64,000 nt of DNA, from assembly GCF_016907295.1 (NCBI RefSeq), contig NZ_JAFBBR010000001.1, positions 1-64,000 of the forward strand, written 5' to 3'. The notes below the pieces were generated by a model. That model was not told the origin of the DNA. It worked only from the letters and a program-made list of their open reading frames with translations, and made no database searches. Shown piece by piece: positions 17,548 through 26,500 of the stretch. A program made the position numbers and the translations under genes. Numbering within the stretch: position 1 is the stretch's first letter; every line of letters begins with the position of its first letter. This DNA comes from Microbacterium dextranolyticum. Lineage in GTDB: Bacteria > Actinomycetota > Actinomycetes > Actinomycetales > Microbacteriaceae.

Positions 17548-18156
17548 ATGTCCCGCACCCGTCCTCTGCTGCGCGCGACCGGCGTCGGCATCCGCGCGAT
17601 GCTCGTCGCCACCCTCGTGCTCGGCGTCGGCTACACCGCCCTCATCACCGCGTTCGGGCAGCTCGTCCTGCCCGCGCAGGCGAACGGCTCGCCCCTCTCC
17701 GACGATGAGGGAACCGTCGTCGGCTCGGCGCTGATCGGTCAGTCCTTCACGGATGCCGACGGCGCGGCGCTGCCTGGCTACTTCCAGAGCCGGCCGTCCG
17801 CCGCGGGCTCGGGCTACGACGGCGGGGCGTCGTCGGGGTCGAACCTCGGCCCGACGAATCCCGACCTCGTCTCGGCGATCGCCGAGCGGCGCACCGCGAT
17901 CGCCGCCCGCGAGGGCATGCCCGAGGCCGCCGTGCCCGCCGACGCCGTCACCGCCTCGGCGTCGGGACTCGACCCCGACATCTCGGTCGCCTACGCCCTG
18001 CTGCAGGCTCCCCGCGTGGCCGCGGCGCGGGGGATGTCGGTCGCCGACGTCGAGCGGCTCGTCGCCGCGCACACCACCGCGCGCGATCTCGGCTTTCTCG
18101 GTGAGATGCGCGTCAACGTCCTCGCCCTGAACCTCGCCCTCGACACCCGGCACTGA
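17548..18156 (+). CDS. kdpC: KdpC, accessory subunit of the potassium-transporting ATPase
   Basis: A 202-residue protein with one N-terminal helix ([20 protein letters not shown], about residues 13-32) and an extracytoplasmic domain. KdpC signatures are present: GSALIGQSF near 59, [22 protein letters not shown] near 78 and [12 protein letters not shown] near 139, plus [19 protein letters not shown] at the C-terminus. It has a strong GGAGGA ribosome binding site at 17535-17540, seven bases before the ATG. It follows kdpB by 23 bases. KdpC helps couple KdpA and KdpB in the pump. Confidence 0.95.
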   Translation: MSRTRPLLRATGVGIRAMLVATLVLGVGYTALITAFGQLVLPAQANGSPLSDDEGTVVGSALIGQSFTDADGAALPGYFQSRPSAAGSGYDGGASSGSNLGPTNPDLVSAIAERRTAIAAREGMPEAAVPADAVTASASGLDPDISVAYALLQAPRVAAARGMSVADVERLVAAHTTARDLGFLGEMRVNVLALNLALDTRH

Positions 18157-18203
18157 CGTGGACGACGCGAGAGCGCCCGGGCCGGCGGCCGAGGCTGCGG
18201 AAC

Positions 18204-18209
18204 TAGGGT
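18204..18209 (+). promoter_or_regulatory. -10 box of kdpDE
   Basis: TAGGGT, six bases before the kdpD ATG at 18216, suggests that kdpDE also has its own leaderless promoter, separate from the structural genes. Confidence 0.45.
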
Positions 18210-18215
18210 GAACGC

Positions 18216-20831
18216 ATGAGACGCGGCAGGCTCCGGGTGCTGCTGGGTGCCGCCCCGGGTGTCGGCAAGACGTACGAGATGCTCGAAGAGGGGCGCCGAC
18301 TGCTCCTCGAGGGGCACGACGTCGTCATCGGCGTCGTCGAGACCCACGGCCGCGCCGCCACCGCCGCGCAGGCCGAGGGGCTGCCGTCCGTGCCGCTGCG
18401 CGTCGCCCGGCATCGCGGGGTGGAGCTGCACGAGCTCGACCTCGACGCGGTGCTCGAGCGGCATCCGGACCTCGTCCTCGTCGACGAGCTCGCCCATACG
18501 AACGCACCGGGCTCGCGTCACGACAAGCGCTGGCGAGACGTCGAGGCGATCCGCGACGCGGGCATCGACGTGATCACGACCGTCAACGTGCAGCACATCG
18601 ACTCGCTCGGGCAGGCGGTCGCGCAGATCACGGGCGTCGCGCAGCGAGAGACGGTGCCGGATGCCGTGGTGCGCAGTGCCGATCAGATCGAGGTCGTCGA
18701 CCTGGCCCCCCAGTCGCTGCGCGACCGTCTGGCGGCCGGCCACGTCTACCCGGCGGAGCGGATCGACGCCGCACTGTCGAACTATTTCCGGCTGGGCAAT
18801 CTCACGGCGCTGCGCGAACTCGCCCTGCTCTGGCTCGCCGACGAGGTCGACAGCGCTCTGCAGCTCTACCGCGACGAGCACGGCATCACGGATGTCTGGC
18901 AGGCGCGCGAGCGGGTCGTCGTCGCCCTCACCGGCGGCCCCGAGGGCGAGACGCTGCTGCGCCGCGGCGCGCGGATCGCGGCGCGGGCCGCGGGCGGTGA
19001 ACTGCTGGCCGTGCACGTGACGAGCCACGACGGGCTGCGCGGCGCGGCGCCCGGTGCGCTGCTGGCCCAGCGGGCGCTCGTCGAGTCGCTCGGCGGCACG
19101 TACCACCAGGTCGTCGGCGACGACACGCCGCGCACGCTGGTGCAGTTCGCACGGTCGGTCAATGCGACCCAGCTCGTCCTCGGCGCGAGCCGCCGCAGCC
19201 GCCTCTCGGCGGCGGTGACGGGGCCCGGCATAGGCGCCACGGTCATCCGCGAATCGGGCGACATCGACGTGCACATCGTCACGCACGCCGCCGCGGCGGG
19301 ACGCGCTCGGCTGCCGCGTCTCACGCGCGGGGCCCTGAGCGTGCGCCGCCGCGTGTACGGCTTCGTCGTGGCGGTCCTGGGCGGTCCGCTGCTGTCGTGG
19401 CTGCTGTTCGCGACCTCGAACGACGAGACGATCACTTCGGACGTGCTCGCCTATCAGCTGCTGGTCGTCGTCGTCGCCCTCGTCGGCGGCATCTGGCCCG
19501 CCCTGTTCGCCGCCGTGCTGTCGGGGTTCACCCTCGACTACCTGTTCATCGACCCGCGGTACACCGTCACGATCGACAATCCCCTGCACGCGCTGTCGCT
19601 GGCGCTCTACGTCGTCATCGCGGTGCTCGTCAGCTGGATCGTCGACCAGGCGGCGCGGCGCACCCGCGTCGCCCGCCGCGCGGCCGCCGAGTCGGAGCTG
19701 CTGGCCACCGTGTCGGGCAGCGTGCTGCGGGGTGAGAGTGCGCTCGCGGCGCTCGTCAGCCGCACGCGCGAGGCGTTCGGCCTGGCGGGCGTCCGCCTCG
19801 TCGACGGCGCGGGCCGGACGATCGCGAGCGACGGCGAGGCGCCGGCGGGCGCCGAGGCGGGCGAGACGCGTACCGGCGAGGCCGCGGGCGGCACGGACGA
19901 CGGGGCCGCGGGCGTGGCCCGCGTGCAACGGGTGGCGATCCCGGTCGCGCCGGGCGAGGGGGAACGGATGCCCCTGACCCTCGAGCTCCACGGCGACGCG
20001 ATCGGGGGTGACGAGCGTCGACTGCTGGACGTCATCGCGACGCAGGTCGCGGCGGCGGCCGAGCAGGGCGAGCTCACCGCCGCGGCGCGCGACGCAGGCA
20101 TCCTCGCCGAGACCGACCGTGTACGCACGGCGCTGCTGTCGGCCGTGAGCCACGACGTGCGCCGGCCCCTCGCGGCCGCCCTCGCCGCCGTCGGCGGTCT
20201 TCGACTCGCGGGTGACACGCTGTCGCCCTCGGATCGCGACGAGCTGCTCGCGACCGCCGACGAGAGCCTCGCGACGCTGTCGTCTCTCGTCACCGACCTG
20301 CTCGACGTCAGTCGGGTCGAGGCCGGTGTGCTCGCCGTCTCGACGACGGCGGTGGAGCTCGCCGACGTCGTCCTCCTGGCGGCGGACGAACTCGGGCTCG
20401 GTCCCGACACCCTCGACCTGGCGCTCGATCCGCTGCTGCCCGCCGCCCGCGCCGACGCGGCCCTGCTGCAGCGGGTCGTCGTGAACCTGCTCGCCAACGC
20501 ACGCCGGCACTCCCCCGAGGGAATGCGCGTCCGCGCGGCATCCAGCGTCTTCGGCGAGCGCGTCGAACTGCGCATCGTCGACCACGGCCCCGGTGTGCCG
20601 CCCGAGCGCCACGGCGACCTGTTCGCGCCGTTCCAGCGGCTCGGCGACACCGACAACACGACCGGCCTCGGCCTCGGTCTCGCCCTGTCGAAGGGATTCA
20701 CCGAGGGCATGGGCGGCGAGCTGCGCCCCGAAGACACCCCCGGGGGAGGATTGACCATGGTGGTCGCGCTTCCGGTGGCCGCGGCGGGGGCGACCGCACC
20801 AGCCACCGATTCGCACGAAGGGACGCCATGA
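18216..20831 (+). CDS. kdpD: KdpD, potassium/turgor-sensing histidine kinase
   Basis: The 871-residue sensor kinase controls kdpFABC with KdpE. Domain order: KdpD N-terminal sensor with P-loop GAAPGVGKTYEMLEEG (residues 12-27) and VDELAHTN (about 89-96) to about residue 210; universal-stress-protein-like domain (about 230-355); a block of hydrophobic helices at about 370-475 (including LLVVVVALVGGIWPALFAAV); a GAF-like linker; the histidine phosphotransfer helix with AVSHDVRRPLAA (His near 645); and an ATPase domain with VVNLLANARRHSP and LGLGLALSKGF. Length is close to that of E. coli KdpD. It has its own -10 box and overlaps kdpE by four bases (ATGA). Confidence 0.95.
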   Translation: MRRGRLRVLLGAAPGVGKTYEMLEEGRRLLLEGHDVVIGVVETHGRAATAAQAEGLPSVPLRVARHRGVELHELDLDAVLERHPDLVLVDELAHTNAPGSRHDKRWRDVEAIRDAGIDVITTVNVQHIDSLGQAVAQITGVAQRETVPDAVVRSADQIEVVDLAPQSLRDRLAAGHVYPAERIDAALSNYFRLGNLTALRELALLWLADEVDSALQLYRDEHGITDVWQARERVVVALTGGPEGETLLRRGARIAARAAGGELLAVHVTSHDGLRGAAPGALLAQRALVESLGGTYHQVVGDDTPRTLVQFARSVNATQLVLGASRRSRLSAAVTGPGIGATVIRESGDIDVHIVTHAAAAGRARLPRLTRGALSVRRRVYGFVVAVLGGPLLSWLLFATSNDETITSDVLAYQLLVVVVALVGGIWPALFAAVLSGFTLDYLFIDPRYTVTIDNPLHALSLALYVVIAVLVSWIVDQAARRTRVARRAAAESELLATVSGSVLRGESALAALVSRTREAFGLAGVRLVDGAGRTIASDGEAPAGAEAGETRTGEAAGGTDDGAAGVARVQRVAIPVAPGEGERMPLTLELHGDAIGGDERRLLDVIATQVAAAAEQGELTAAARDAGILAETDRVRTALLSAVSHDVRRPLAAALAAVGGLRLAGDTLSPSDRDELLATADESLATLSSLVTDLLDVSRVEAGVLAVSTTAVELADVVLLAADELGLGPDTLDLALDPLLPAARADAALLQRVVVNLLANARRHSPEGMRVRAASSVFGERVELRIVDHGPGVPPERHGDLFAPFQRLGDTDNTTGLGLGLALSKGFTEGMGGELRPEDTPGGGLTMVVALPVAAAGATAPATDSHEGTP

Positions 20832-21517
20832 GGATCCTGATCGCCGACGACGACCCGCAGCTCGTGCGGGCCCTGCGGATCACGCTCGGCGCGCACGGCT
20901 ACGACGTGGTGACGGCCGTCGACGGTGCTGCCGCGATCGCCGCCGCCGCGCAGTCGCGCCCCGACCTCGTGATGCTCGATCTCGGCATGCCGGCCCTCGA
21001 CGGCGTGCAGGTCATCCACGCGCTGCGCGGGTGGACCGACGTGCCGATCATCGTCGTGTCGGGCCGCACCGGCTCGGCCGACAAGGTCGACGCGTTGGAT
21101 GCCGGTGCCGACGACTTCGTCACGAAGCCGTTCCAGGTCGACGAACTCCTCGCCCGCCTGCGGGCGCTCGCCCGCCGCACCGGGGGTCGCAGCGGGGCAT
21201 CCGCCACCCCCGTCGTCCACTTCGGCGACGTCGAGGTCGACCTCGCCGAGACGCGCGCGACACGGGCGGGCGCACCCGTCCACCTCACGCCGACGGAGTG
21301 GCGGATGCTGGAGTTCCTCGCCCGGAACCCGGGCGCCCTCGTCACCCGCCAGACGCTTCTGAAGGAGATCTGGGGCACCGACCAGGTCGCCGACTCGGGC
21401 TACCTGCGGCTGTACATGTCGCAGCTGCGCAAGAAGCTCGAGCGCGACCCGGCGCACCCCCGGCATCTGCTCACCGAGCAGGGCATGGGGTACCGGCTCG
21501 TGCTCGATCCCGCCTGA
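20828..21517 (+). CDS. kdpE: KdpE, response regulator of the kdp operon
   Basis: A 229-residue OmpR-type response regulator. The receiver domain (about 1-120) has the acidic pair IADDDP at residues 4-9, the phosphoacceptor Asp in VMLDLGMP (about 51) and the conserved Lys in TKPFQ (about 100). The winged-helix DNA-binding domain follows (LTPTEWRMLEFLARNPGALV near 155, then GYLRLYMSQLRKKLE). The start overlaps kdpD. The spaced direct repeats at 13232-13284 in front of the structural genes are the likely targets. A hairpin at 21520-21566 ends the transcript. Confidence 0.95.
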   Translation: MRILIADDDPQLVRALRITLGAHGYDVVTAVDGAAAIAAAAQSRPDLVMLDLGMPALDGVQVIHALRGWTDVPIIVVSGRTGSADKVDALDAGADDFVTKPFQVDELLARLRALARRTGGRSGASATPVVHFGDVEVDLAETRATRAGAPVHLTPTEWRMLEFLARNPGALVTRQTLLKEIWGTDQVADSGYLRLYMSQLRKKLERDPAHPRHLLTEQGMGYRLVLDPA

Positions 21518-21519
21518 GG

Positions 21520-21566
21520 CGGACCGCCGGCGGCGGACCCGAGCCGCGCTCGCCGCGGGCGGTCCG
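21520..21566. terminator. Bidirectional hairpin between kdpE and the AHSA1-like gene
   Basis: Perfect 9-bp arms CGGACCGCC (21520-21528) and GGCGGTCCG (21558-21566), in the 55-base gap between two convergent genes. The 29-base loop is itself GC-rich and can pair further. Confidence 0.5.
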
Positions 21567-21572
21567 TGCCCG

Positions 21573-22541
21573 TCAGGCGCCGGAGCGGACCACGTTCTCG
21601 AGGCGCGCGTACGAGGCCTCCATGCCGTCGGTCATTCCGGTCGCGAGGATCATGTCGCGGGTGTCCTTATCGGGGTACTCGATGAGGAGGGTGAGCAGCG
21701 TCGCGCCGTCTTCTTCGTAGAGCTGCAGGTCGTTGAGGGTCGACGGGCCGTCGGTGCCGATCATCTTCTCGGTCGTGACGGCGCGACGGATCGGGTCGCT
21801 GAGCACCGTCTCACCCTCGAAACCGAACCGGGTCGACTCGTCGTCGCTCTGCTGCCAGACGTAGCGGTAGGTGTCGCCCACCTGGCATTCGATCAGCTGC
21901 CAGCCGTCGGGGCCGAGCAGCCACCGCCGCAGCAGCTCGGGCTCGTGGTGGGCACGCCAGACGAGCTCTCGCGGGCCGTCGATGAGCCGGGTGATCCGCA
22001 CGTGCGTGTCGGTCAGCAGCTCGGTGCGGGTGCCCGCGCCCTGCGCGTAGGAACGGAGGTCCTGCAGCACGGCATCCAGCTGACCCATCGCGAGGCGGGT
22101 GCCCTCGACCATCCCCATGCCGACGGCCTGCTCGAGGGATTCGAGAGAGGTGAAGTAGGTCACGCCGTCGAATCGGGTGCGGTCGCCGTCGGCGGTGAAG
22201 GAGAAGACCATGCGCATCGCCGGCATCCCCTCGACGAGCGCGCCGTTCTCGTCGGCGAACCCGTCGAGCACCTCGAATGCGTCGGGCGCGTCGATGCGCA
22301 CGAACTCCCAACGTCCGCGCGAGCTCTCGCCGCGCGGACCCGTCATGGCGTACTGCGCGAGCCCGCCCGGGGTGAAGTCGAACTGCGTGAAGGTCGCGGG
22401 CCACCCGGGAGGGCCCCAGAAGCGCTCGAGCTGACGCGGGTCGGTGAAGGTCGACCAGACGCGCTCGAGCGGAGCGTGGAACTCGGCGGCGATCGTCATG
22501 GTGAGCGAGTCGGGATCGGGGGTGATGTCGATGACGGGCAT
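21573..22541 (-). CDS. Tandem AHSA1/SRPBCC-domain protein
   Basis: A 322-residue cytosolic protein made of two START-fold (SRPBCC, AHSA1-like) domains. The first spans about residues 10-160, with FHAPLERVWSTFTDPRQLERFWGP and the closing VEGTRLAMGQLDAVL. The second spans about 175-320, with IDGPRELVWRAHHEPELLRRWLLGP. Such proteins bind hydrophobic ligands; in bacteria they are commonly paired, as here, with a small ArsR-type repressor. The gene starts one base after the repressor gene ends and has AGGAG just upstream, so the two form an operon driven by the promoter at 22950-22978. Single-domain members are about 150 residues; this is a fused duplication. Ligand unknown. Confidence 0.87.
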   Translation of the reverse strand: MPVIDITPDPDSLTMTIAAEFHAPLERVWSTFTDPRQLERFWGPPGWPATFTQFDFTPGGLAQYAMTGPRGESSRGRWEFVRIDAPDAFEVLDGFADENGALVEGMPAMRMVFSFTADGDRTRFDGVTYFTSLESLEQAVGMGMVEGTRLAMGQLDAVLQDLRSYAQGAGTRTELLTDTHVRITRLIDGPRELVWRAHHEPELLRRWLLGPDGWQLIECQVGDTYRYVWQQSDDESTRFGFEGETVLSDPIRRAVTTEKMIGTDGPSTLNDLQLYEEDGATLLTLLIEYPDKDTRDMILATGMTDGMEASYARLENVVRSGA

Positions 22542-22542
22542 G

Positions 22543-22941
22543 TCAGTCTCCTGGGACGGGGTTGGGTTCGCGGGTGTCGTGAGGTTCGCGGGGTGTGCGG
22601 GTGGATGCCGGTTCGGCCAGCAGGGCGTCGAGGCGGTCGATGCGCGAGCGCCAGAGGTCTTCGTAGCGGGCGAGGAGCGCCCGGGCGCGGGCGATCATGC
22701 GCGGGTCGGCGCGCACGAGGCGCTCGCGTCCTTCGGCACGCTTGATGACGAGGCCGGCGGCCTCGAGGACGGCGATGTGCTTCTGCACCGCGGCGAACGA
22801 CATGTCGTAGTCCGCGGCGAGCGCCGACACCGACTGCTCGTCGAGGATCGTGCGCCGCAGGATGTCGCGCCGCGTCGCCGCCGCCAGGGCCTGGAACAGC
22901 CGGTCGGTCTCATCGTCGCTCAACTCAGTTTGTACAACCAT
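22543..22941 (-). CDS. ArsR-family (SdpR/YdhC-like) winged-helix repressor
   Basis: A 132-residue winged-helix regulator. The recognition region is LFQALAAATRRDILRRTIL at about residues 15-33 and VSALAADYDMSFAAVQKHIAVLEAAGLV at about 37-65, the usual ArsR pattern without metal-binding cysteines. It leads an operon with the AHSA1-type gene, a widespread pairing. Its start codon lies inside a CAACCA-TT-TGGTTG palindrome (22935-22948), immediately downstream of a good promoter (22950-22978), which indicates tight autorepression and a leaderless mRNA. The inducing signal is not known. Confidence 0.9.
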   Translation of the reverse strand: MVVQTELSDDETDRLFQALAAATRRDILRRTILDEQSVSALAADYDMSFAAVQKHIAVLEAAGLVIKRAEGRERLVRADPRMIARARALLARYEDLWRSRIDRLDALLAEPASTRTPREPHDTREPNPVPGD

Positions 22942-22948
22942 TTGGTTG
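22935..22948. promoter_or_regulatory. ArsR-type operator over the repressor's start codon
   Basis: CAACCA-TT-TGGTTG: six-base arms around two bases. The ATG of the repressor gene (22941-22939) lies inside it and the -10 box ends two bases away, so binding would block transcription initiation. Confidence 0.65.
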
Positions 22949-22949
22949 C

Positions 22950-22978
22950 ACGTTAGGGCGTCGCGTGGGCGGTGTCAA
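22950..22978 (-). promoter_or_regulatory. Sigma-70-type promoter of the ArsR/AHSA1 operon
   Basis: A perfect TTGACA (22978-22973), a 17-base spacer and TAACGT (22955-22950) on the minus strand, eight bases before the ATG. It is the best consensus promoter in the window and implies a leaderless transcript. Confidence 0.8.
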
Positions 22979-23019
22979 GAGGGCGGCGGGTGTCGATGTC
23001 TGCGGACCAGCCCGGGCCG

Positions 23020-23093
23020 AACTCCTCCATTTCGGTTCGCCGCACCGCGACGCGCCGTCTGTGGACGCCGCCTTGCCCGAAAGTGGAGGAGTT
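23020..23093. repeat. Intergenic inverted repeat, AACTCCTCCA arms
   Basis: Arms at 23020-23035 and 23077-23093 are complementary apart from one bulged base, with a 41-base loop. It lies between the ArsR-operon promoter and the end of the zinc-finger gene. It resembles the elements at 270-345 and 30159-30231 in size and position. Confidence 0.6.
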
Positions 23094-23182
23094 GCGGCCG
23101 GCTCAGCGCCAGCCCACCGCGCCGCCAGCCCACCGCGCCGCCGACCCGCCGGCGCGACCACCCACCTCGGCCGCGCCCCAGT

Positions 23183-23512
23183 TCAGGCGGCGCAGGCGAT
23201 GCAGGTCGTGGCCATCGGGCGCGCCTCGAGCCGTGCGGGTGCGATGGCGCGACCGCACACGACGCAGGTGCCGTACGAACCGGCATCCAGCCGCGCGAGC
23301 GCGGCGTCGACCTCGGCGCGCTCGTCGAGCACCGAACGGCGCAGGGCGTCGAGCCGCTGCCACTCGCCCGAGAGCGTCGAGCCTTCCGGGTCGTGCTCGT
23401 CGTCGGCGGTCGCGGCCGAGCGGTCGGCGCGCACGGCATCGTCGTCGGCGTCGAGCCGCGCCAGCAGGGCGTCGAGCTCGCGCCGCCGCACGGAGAGGAC
23501 GTCGCGGGACAT
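23183..23512 (-). CDS. DksA/TraR-type C4 zinc-finger protein
   Basis: A 109-residue protein with an N-terminal helical coiled-coil part (about residues 1-80) and a C-terminal four-cysteine zinc finger, GTCVVCGRAI then TTCIACA, spaced Cys-x2-Cys-x17-Cys-x2-Cys. This is the DksA/TraR/YocK type; relatives bind RNA polymerase through its secondary channel, though many short actinobacterial members are uncharacterised. The ATG at 23512 is used because TACCCT lies six bases upstream (leaderless). No obvious operon partner. Confidence 0.8.
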   Translation of the reverse strand: MSRDVLSVRRRELDALLARLDADDDAVRADRSAATADDEHDPEGSTLSGEWQRLDALRRSVLDERAEVDAALARLDAGSYGTCVVCGRAIAPARLEARPMATTCIACAA

Positions 23513-23518
23513 GCCCCG

Positions 23519-23524
23519 AGGGTA
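23519..23524 (-). promoter_or_regulatory. -10 box of the zinc-finger gene
   Basis: TACCCT on the minus strand six bases before the ATG at 23512, leaderless arrangement. Confidence 0.4.
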
Positions 23525-23548
23525 CGTCAGCTCTCCCCCGCCGGGACG

Positions 23549-23586
23549 CACGAGGGGCGCACCCGCGAACGGATGCGCCCCTCGTG
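23549..23586 (-). terminator. Terminator of the giant metallophosphatase gene
   Basis: Perfect 13-bp arms (CACGAGGGGCGCA at 23549-23561 and its complement at 23574-23586) with a 12-base loop, just past the stop codon of the minus-strand gene ending at 23595. Confidence 0.75.
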
Positions 23587-23594
23587 ACCGTCGG

Positions 23595-26500
23595 TCAGTG
23601 TGCGTGACGCCGGCGCCGCATGACCACGACCAGACCCGCGCACAGCAGCAGGATGCCTGCCGCCACCACGCCGCCCAGGTCGTCGCTTCTGCCGCCGGTC
23701 GCCGCGAGGCTCGGCGCCGTGACCGTCAGCGCGGCCGAGGCGATGACCGTGTCGGGAGCGTCGGCGCGCGACAGCTGCAGCGCGTGCGCACCGAGGGCGG
23801 TGTCCTGCGGGATCAGCAGGCTCTGGTCGATCGTGCCGTCGGCGCCCGCGGTCACCGTCGCCAGCAGTACCGGCGTCGAGTGCAGCACGAGTCGATACGA
23901 GGCCGAGGGCACGAGCCCCTGCGCTTGCACGCGAACCGTGCCGCCCGCGGCGACCTGGTCGGCCGACAGCGTCAGCGTGATCGCCGAGGTGCCGCCCCCC
24001 GTGCCCGGCTGGTTGGTGCCGCCACCCGTGCCCGGCTGATCGGTGCCGCCGCCCGTTCCGGGCTGGTCGGTGCCACCGCCGGTGCCCGGCTGATCCGTGC
24101 CGCCGCCGGTGCCCGCGGTCGTCGTGAAGGTGCGCACCTCGGAGTACTCCAGGCCGCCGTGCGGACCGGTCGCCTGCACGTACCAGCCGTGCTCGCCCGC
24201 CGTCAGGCCCTTCCAGTCGACCGTGGAGACCGAGCCGGACGGCGCCTTCGCGACCGTGCCGACCTCGTCGGCGGTGAGGATGTCAGCGCGGAACGAGTCG
24301 GTCGCGAGCGTCTTGGTCTGCGCCTTCAGGCCGATCGCCGCGTACGGGATCGTGAACTCCTGCATGCCTTCGGGGCTCGTGAGCGCCGGGTCCTGCGAGT
24401 CGAACACGTCGAGCGACGGCGAGTAGGTGCGGATGATGATCCGTCCGTCCTTGTTGTCGAAGTGCAGCAGTCGCAGGTAGCCGAGGCCGCCCTCCTGCAG
24501 ACCCTGGTAGTCGAACAGCATCGAGTAGACCGTGCGGTCGGGCTGACCGTCACCGTTGTCGTCGATCGCATCGGTGCGCGTGTAGGCGTCGTGGTAGTGG
24601 CCCGAGCTCACCGCGAACACGTTCGGGTTGGCCTTGACGACCTCGTCGAAGATGCGCTGCGGGATGGGTCCGAGACCACCCGTCGTGAGCATGTACTCGT
24701 GCAGGTCGATCCACACCTTGCGCTCGGGGTAGCGGGCGATGACGGAGTTCATCCAGGCGATGTCCTCGTCGTTGGACGCCGTGTTGTTGACCGCCGGCCA
24801 GCCCATGTACAGCATCAGGAAGTCGACGCCGCCGACCGTCATGAGGTCGTAGTGGCCGCGGTTGTCCTTGTACGAGCCGCCGTACCAGGGATTGCCGCTG
24901 TAGCGGCTCTCACCGAAGTACTTCGAGAAGTTCGAGTAGTCGTCGGCAGCGTGGCCCACGTCGTGGTTCCCGGCAAGGATGCCGTAGGGCAGTCCCGCCT
25001 CGTCGAATCGCTTGTACTGGGCGTCGGCGTTCTTCCACTCGTACTCGGGGTCGTCGTTGCCGGCGGCCCGCTCGGTCGCGATGTAGTCGTCGACGATGTC
25101 GCCGGTGTGCATGACGTACTGCAGGTTGAGGTTGTCGCGCTGCTTCAGCAGGAAGTCATGGATGTCGACCTGGTGCTGGTAGAACTTGTCGTCACCGGTC
25201 GTTCCCGCCAGGTAGCCCTGGTTCTCGTTGTAGTACTGCGTGTCCGACTCCCAGCCGATCGTGAAGTCGTAGTCGCTGCGCGGCGTGGCCCCTGCGTTGT
25301 ACGGGGCGGCCGAGTCGGTGCGGCTCGAGCGCGCGGTGCCCGCGAAGCCCTCGGAGTGCTGCACGAGGAACGTGAGCTTTCCGCCTGTGGCGTGGCCGTC
25401 GACGGGGACGAGCGCCTTCAGGGTGAAGGTGGTCGCGGCCCCTTCCGTGGTCAGGTACTGGTCGACCTTCTCCCACGAGCCGTCGGTCTTGCGTGCGTAC
25501 AGCAGCACCTTCGCGTCGGCGTTCGCGCGACCGTCCCAGGCGACGCGGGCGAGTGCACCCGAGCCCGAGTCGGTCGGCACGTCGACCGTGAACAGCTGGT
25601 AGGGGAAGGCGGTGTCGCTCGTCGCGGCGACGTCGACCCCGTCGGTCGCCGAGAGCTTCGCGAGGTCGTCGGCGCTCAGCGGCGTGGCATCCGTGCGGTC
25701 GCCCGCCGCTGCCGTCGTCGTCGATCCGGATGCCACGTGCACCTGGCTCTGCGCCGGCGTGAACGTGTACCCGCGACGGAAGCTGAGGTCGAGGGCGTCG
25801 GCCTGCGCCGAGGTCGCGGTGGCCGACAGCGTCGCCTTGTCGCCGGTGACGGTGCCGCCCGCCGACGGTGCCAGCAGCGTGATGCCGGGGCGCTCGTCGG
25901 CCGTGCGGAAGGCGATCGTGCGCGTCGCGGTGTTGCCGACGTGGTCGCGCGCCGTGAAGACCGCCGTGTGGTCGCCCGGGGTGAGCGTCAGCGACGACGT
26001 GGCCAGCGGCAGCGTCACGGCGGCGCCGTCGAGTGTCGCGGTCAGCGTGTCGAGGCCCGAGCCGGCGTCGGCCGCCGATCCGTCGACCGTGAAGTCCCCG
26101 CGGTAGAGCTGGCCGTCGGTGAGCGCCGTCGTGATGACCGGCGCCGTGTTGTCGACCTGCACCGACCGCGAGAGGGCATGGTTGCCGTCGGTGGCCGCCA
26201 CCGCGTGCGCACCGTCGGCGACCTTCGTGGTGTCCCACGTGGCGGCGATCGAGTCGAACGCGTCATCGGGGACGTCGAAGGTCAGATCGATCGAGACGAG
26301 CGTGTCGTCGCTGAAGTTGACGCGCTTGTCGCCGGTGGCACACGTGTACGGCGCCGGAGCGGTCACCGCACCGTCGGCCTCCCAGCGGGTCGCGCAGCTG
26401 ACCGGGTGCAGCACCCGACCATCGGGCAGCGCGAGACGGAAGTTCATCGCCGAGAAGTCGTCGTTGTTCTCGTTCGGGTCGCCATAGGGCTTCGCCTTGG

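Noticed and set aside
14000..21500. Horizontal acquisition of the kdp cluster
   Set aside because: Base composition, GGATGCC density and leaderless promoter style match the neighbouring genes, so there is no sign of recent transfer.
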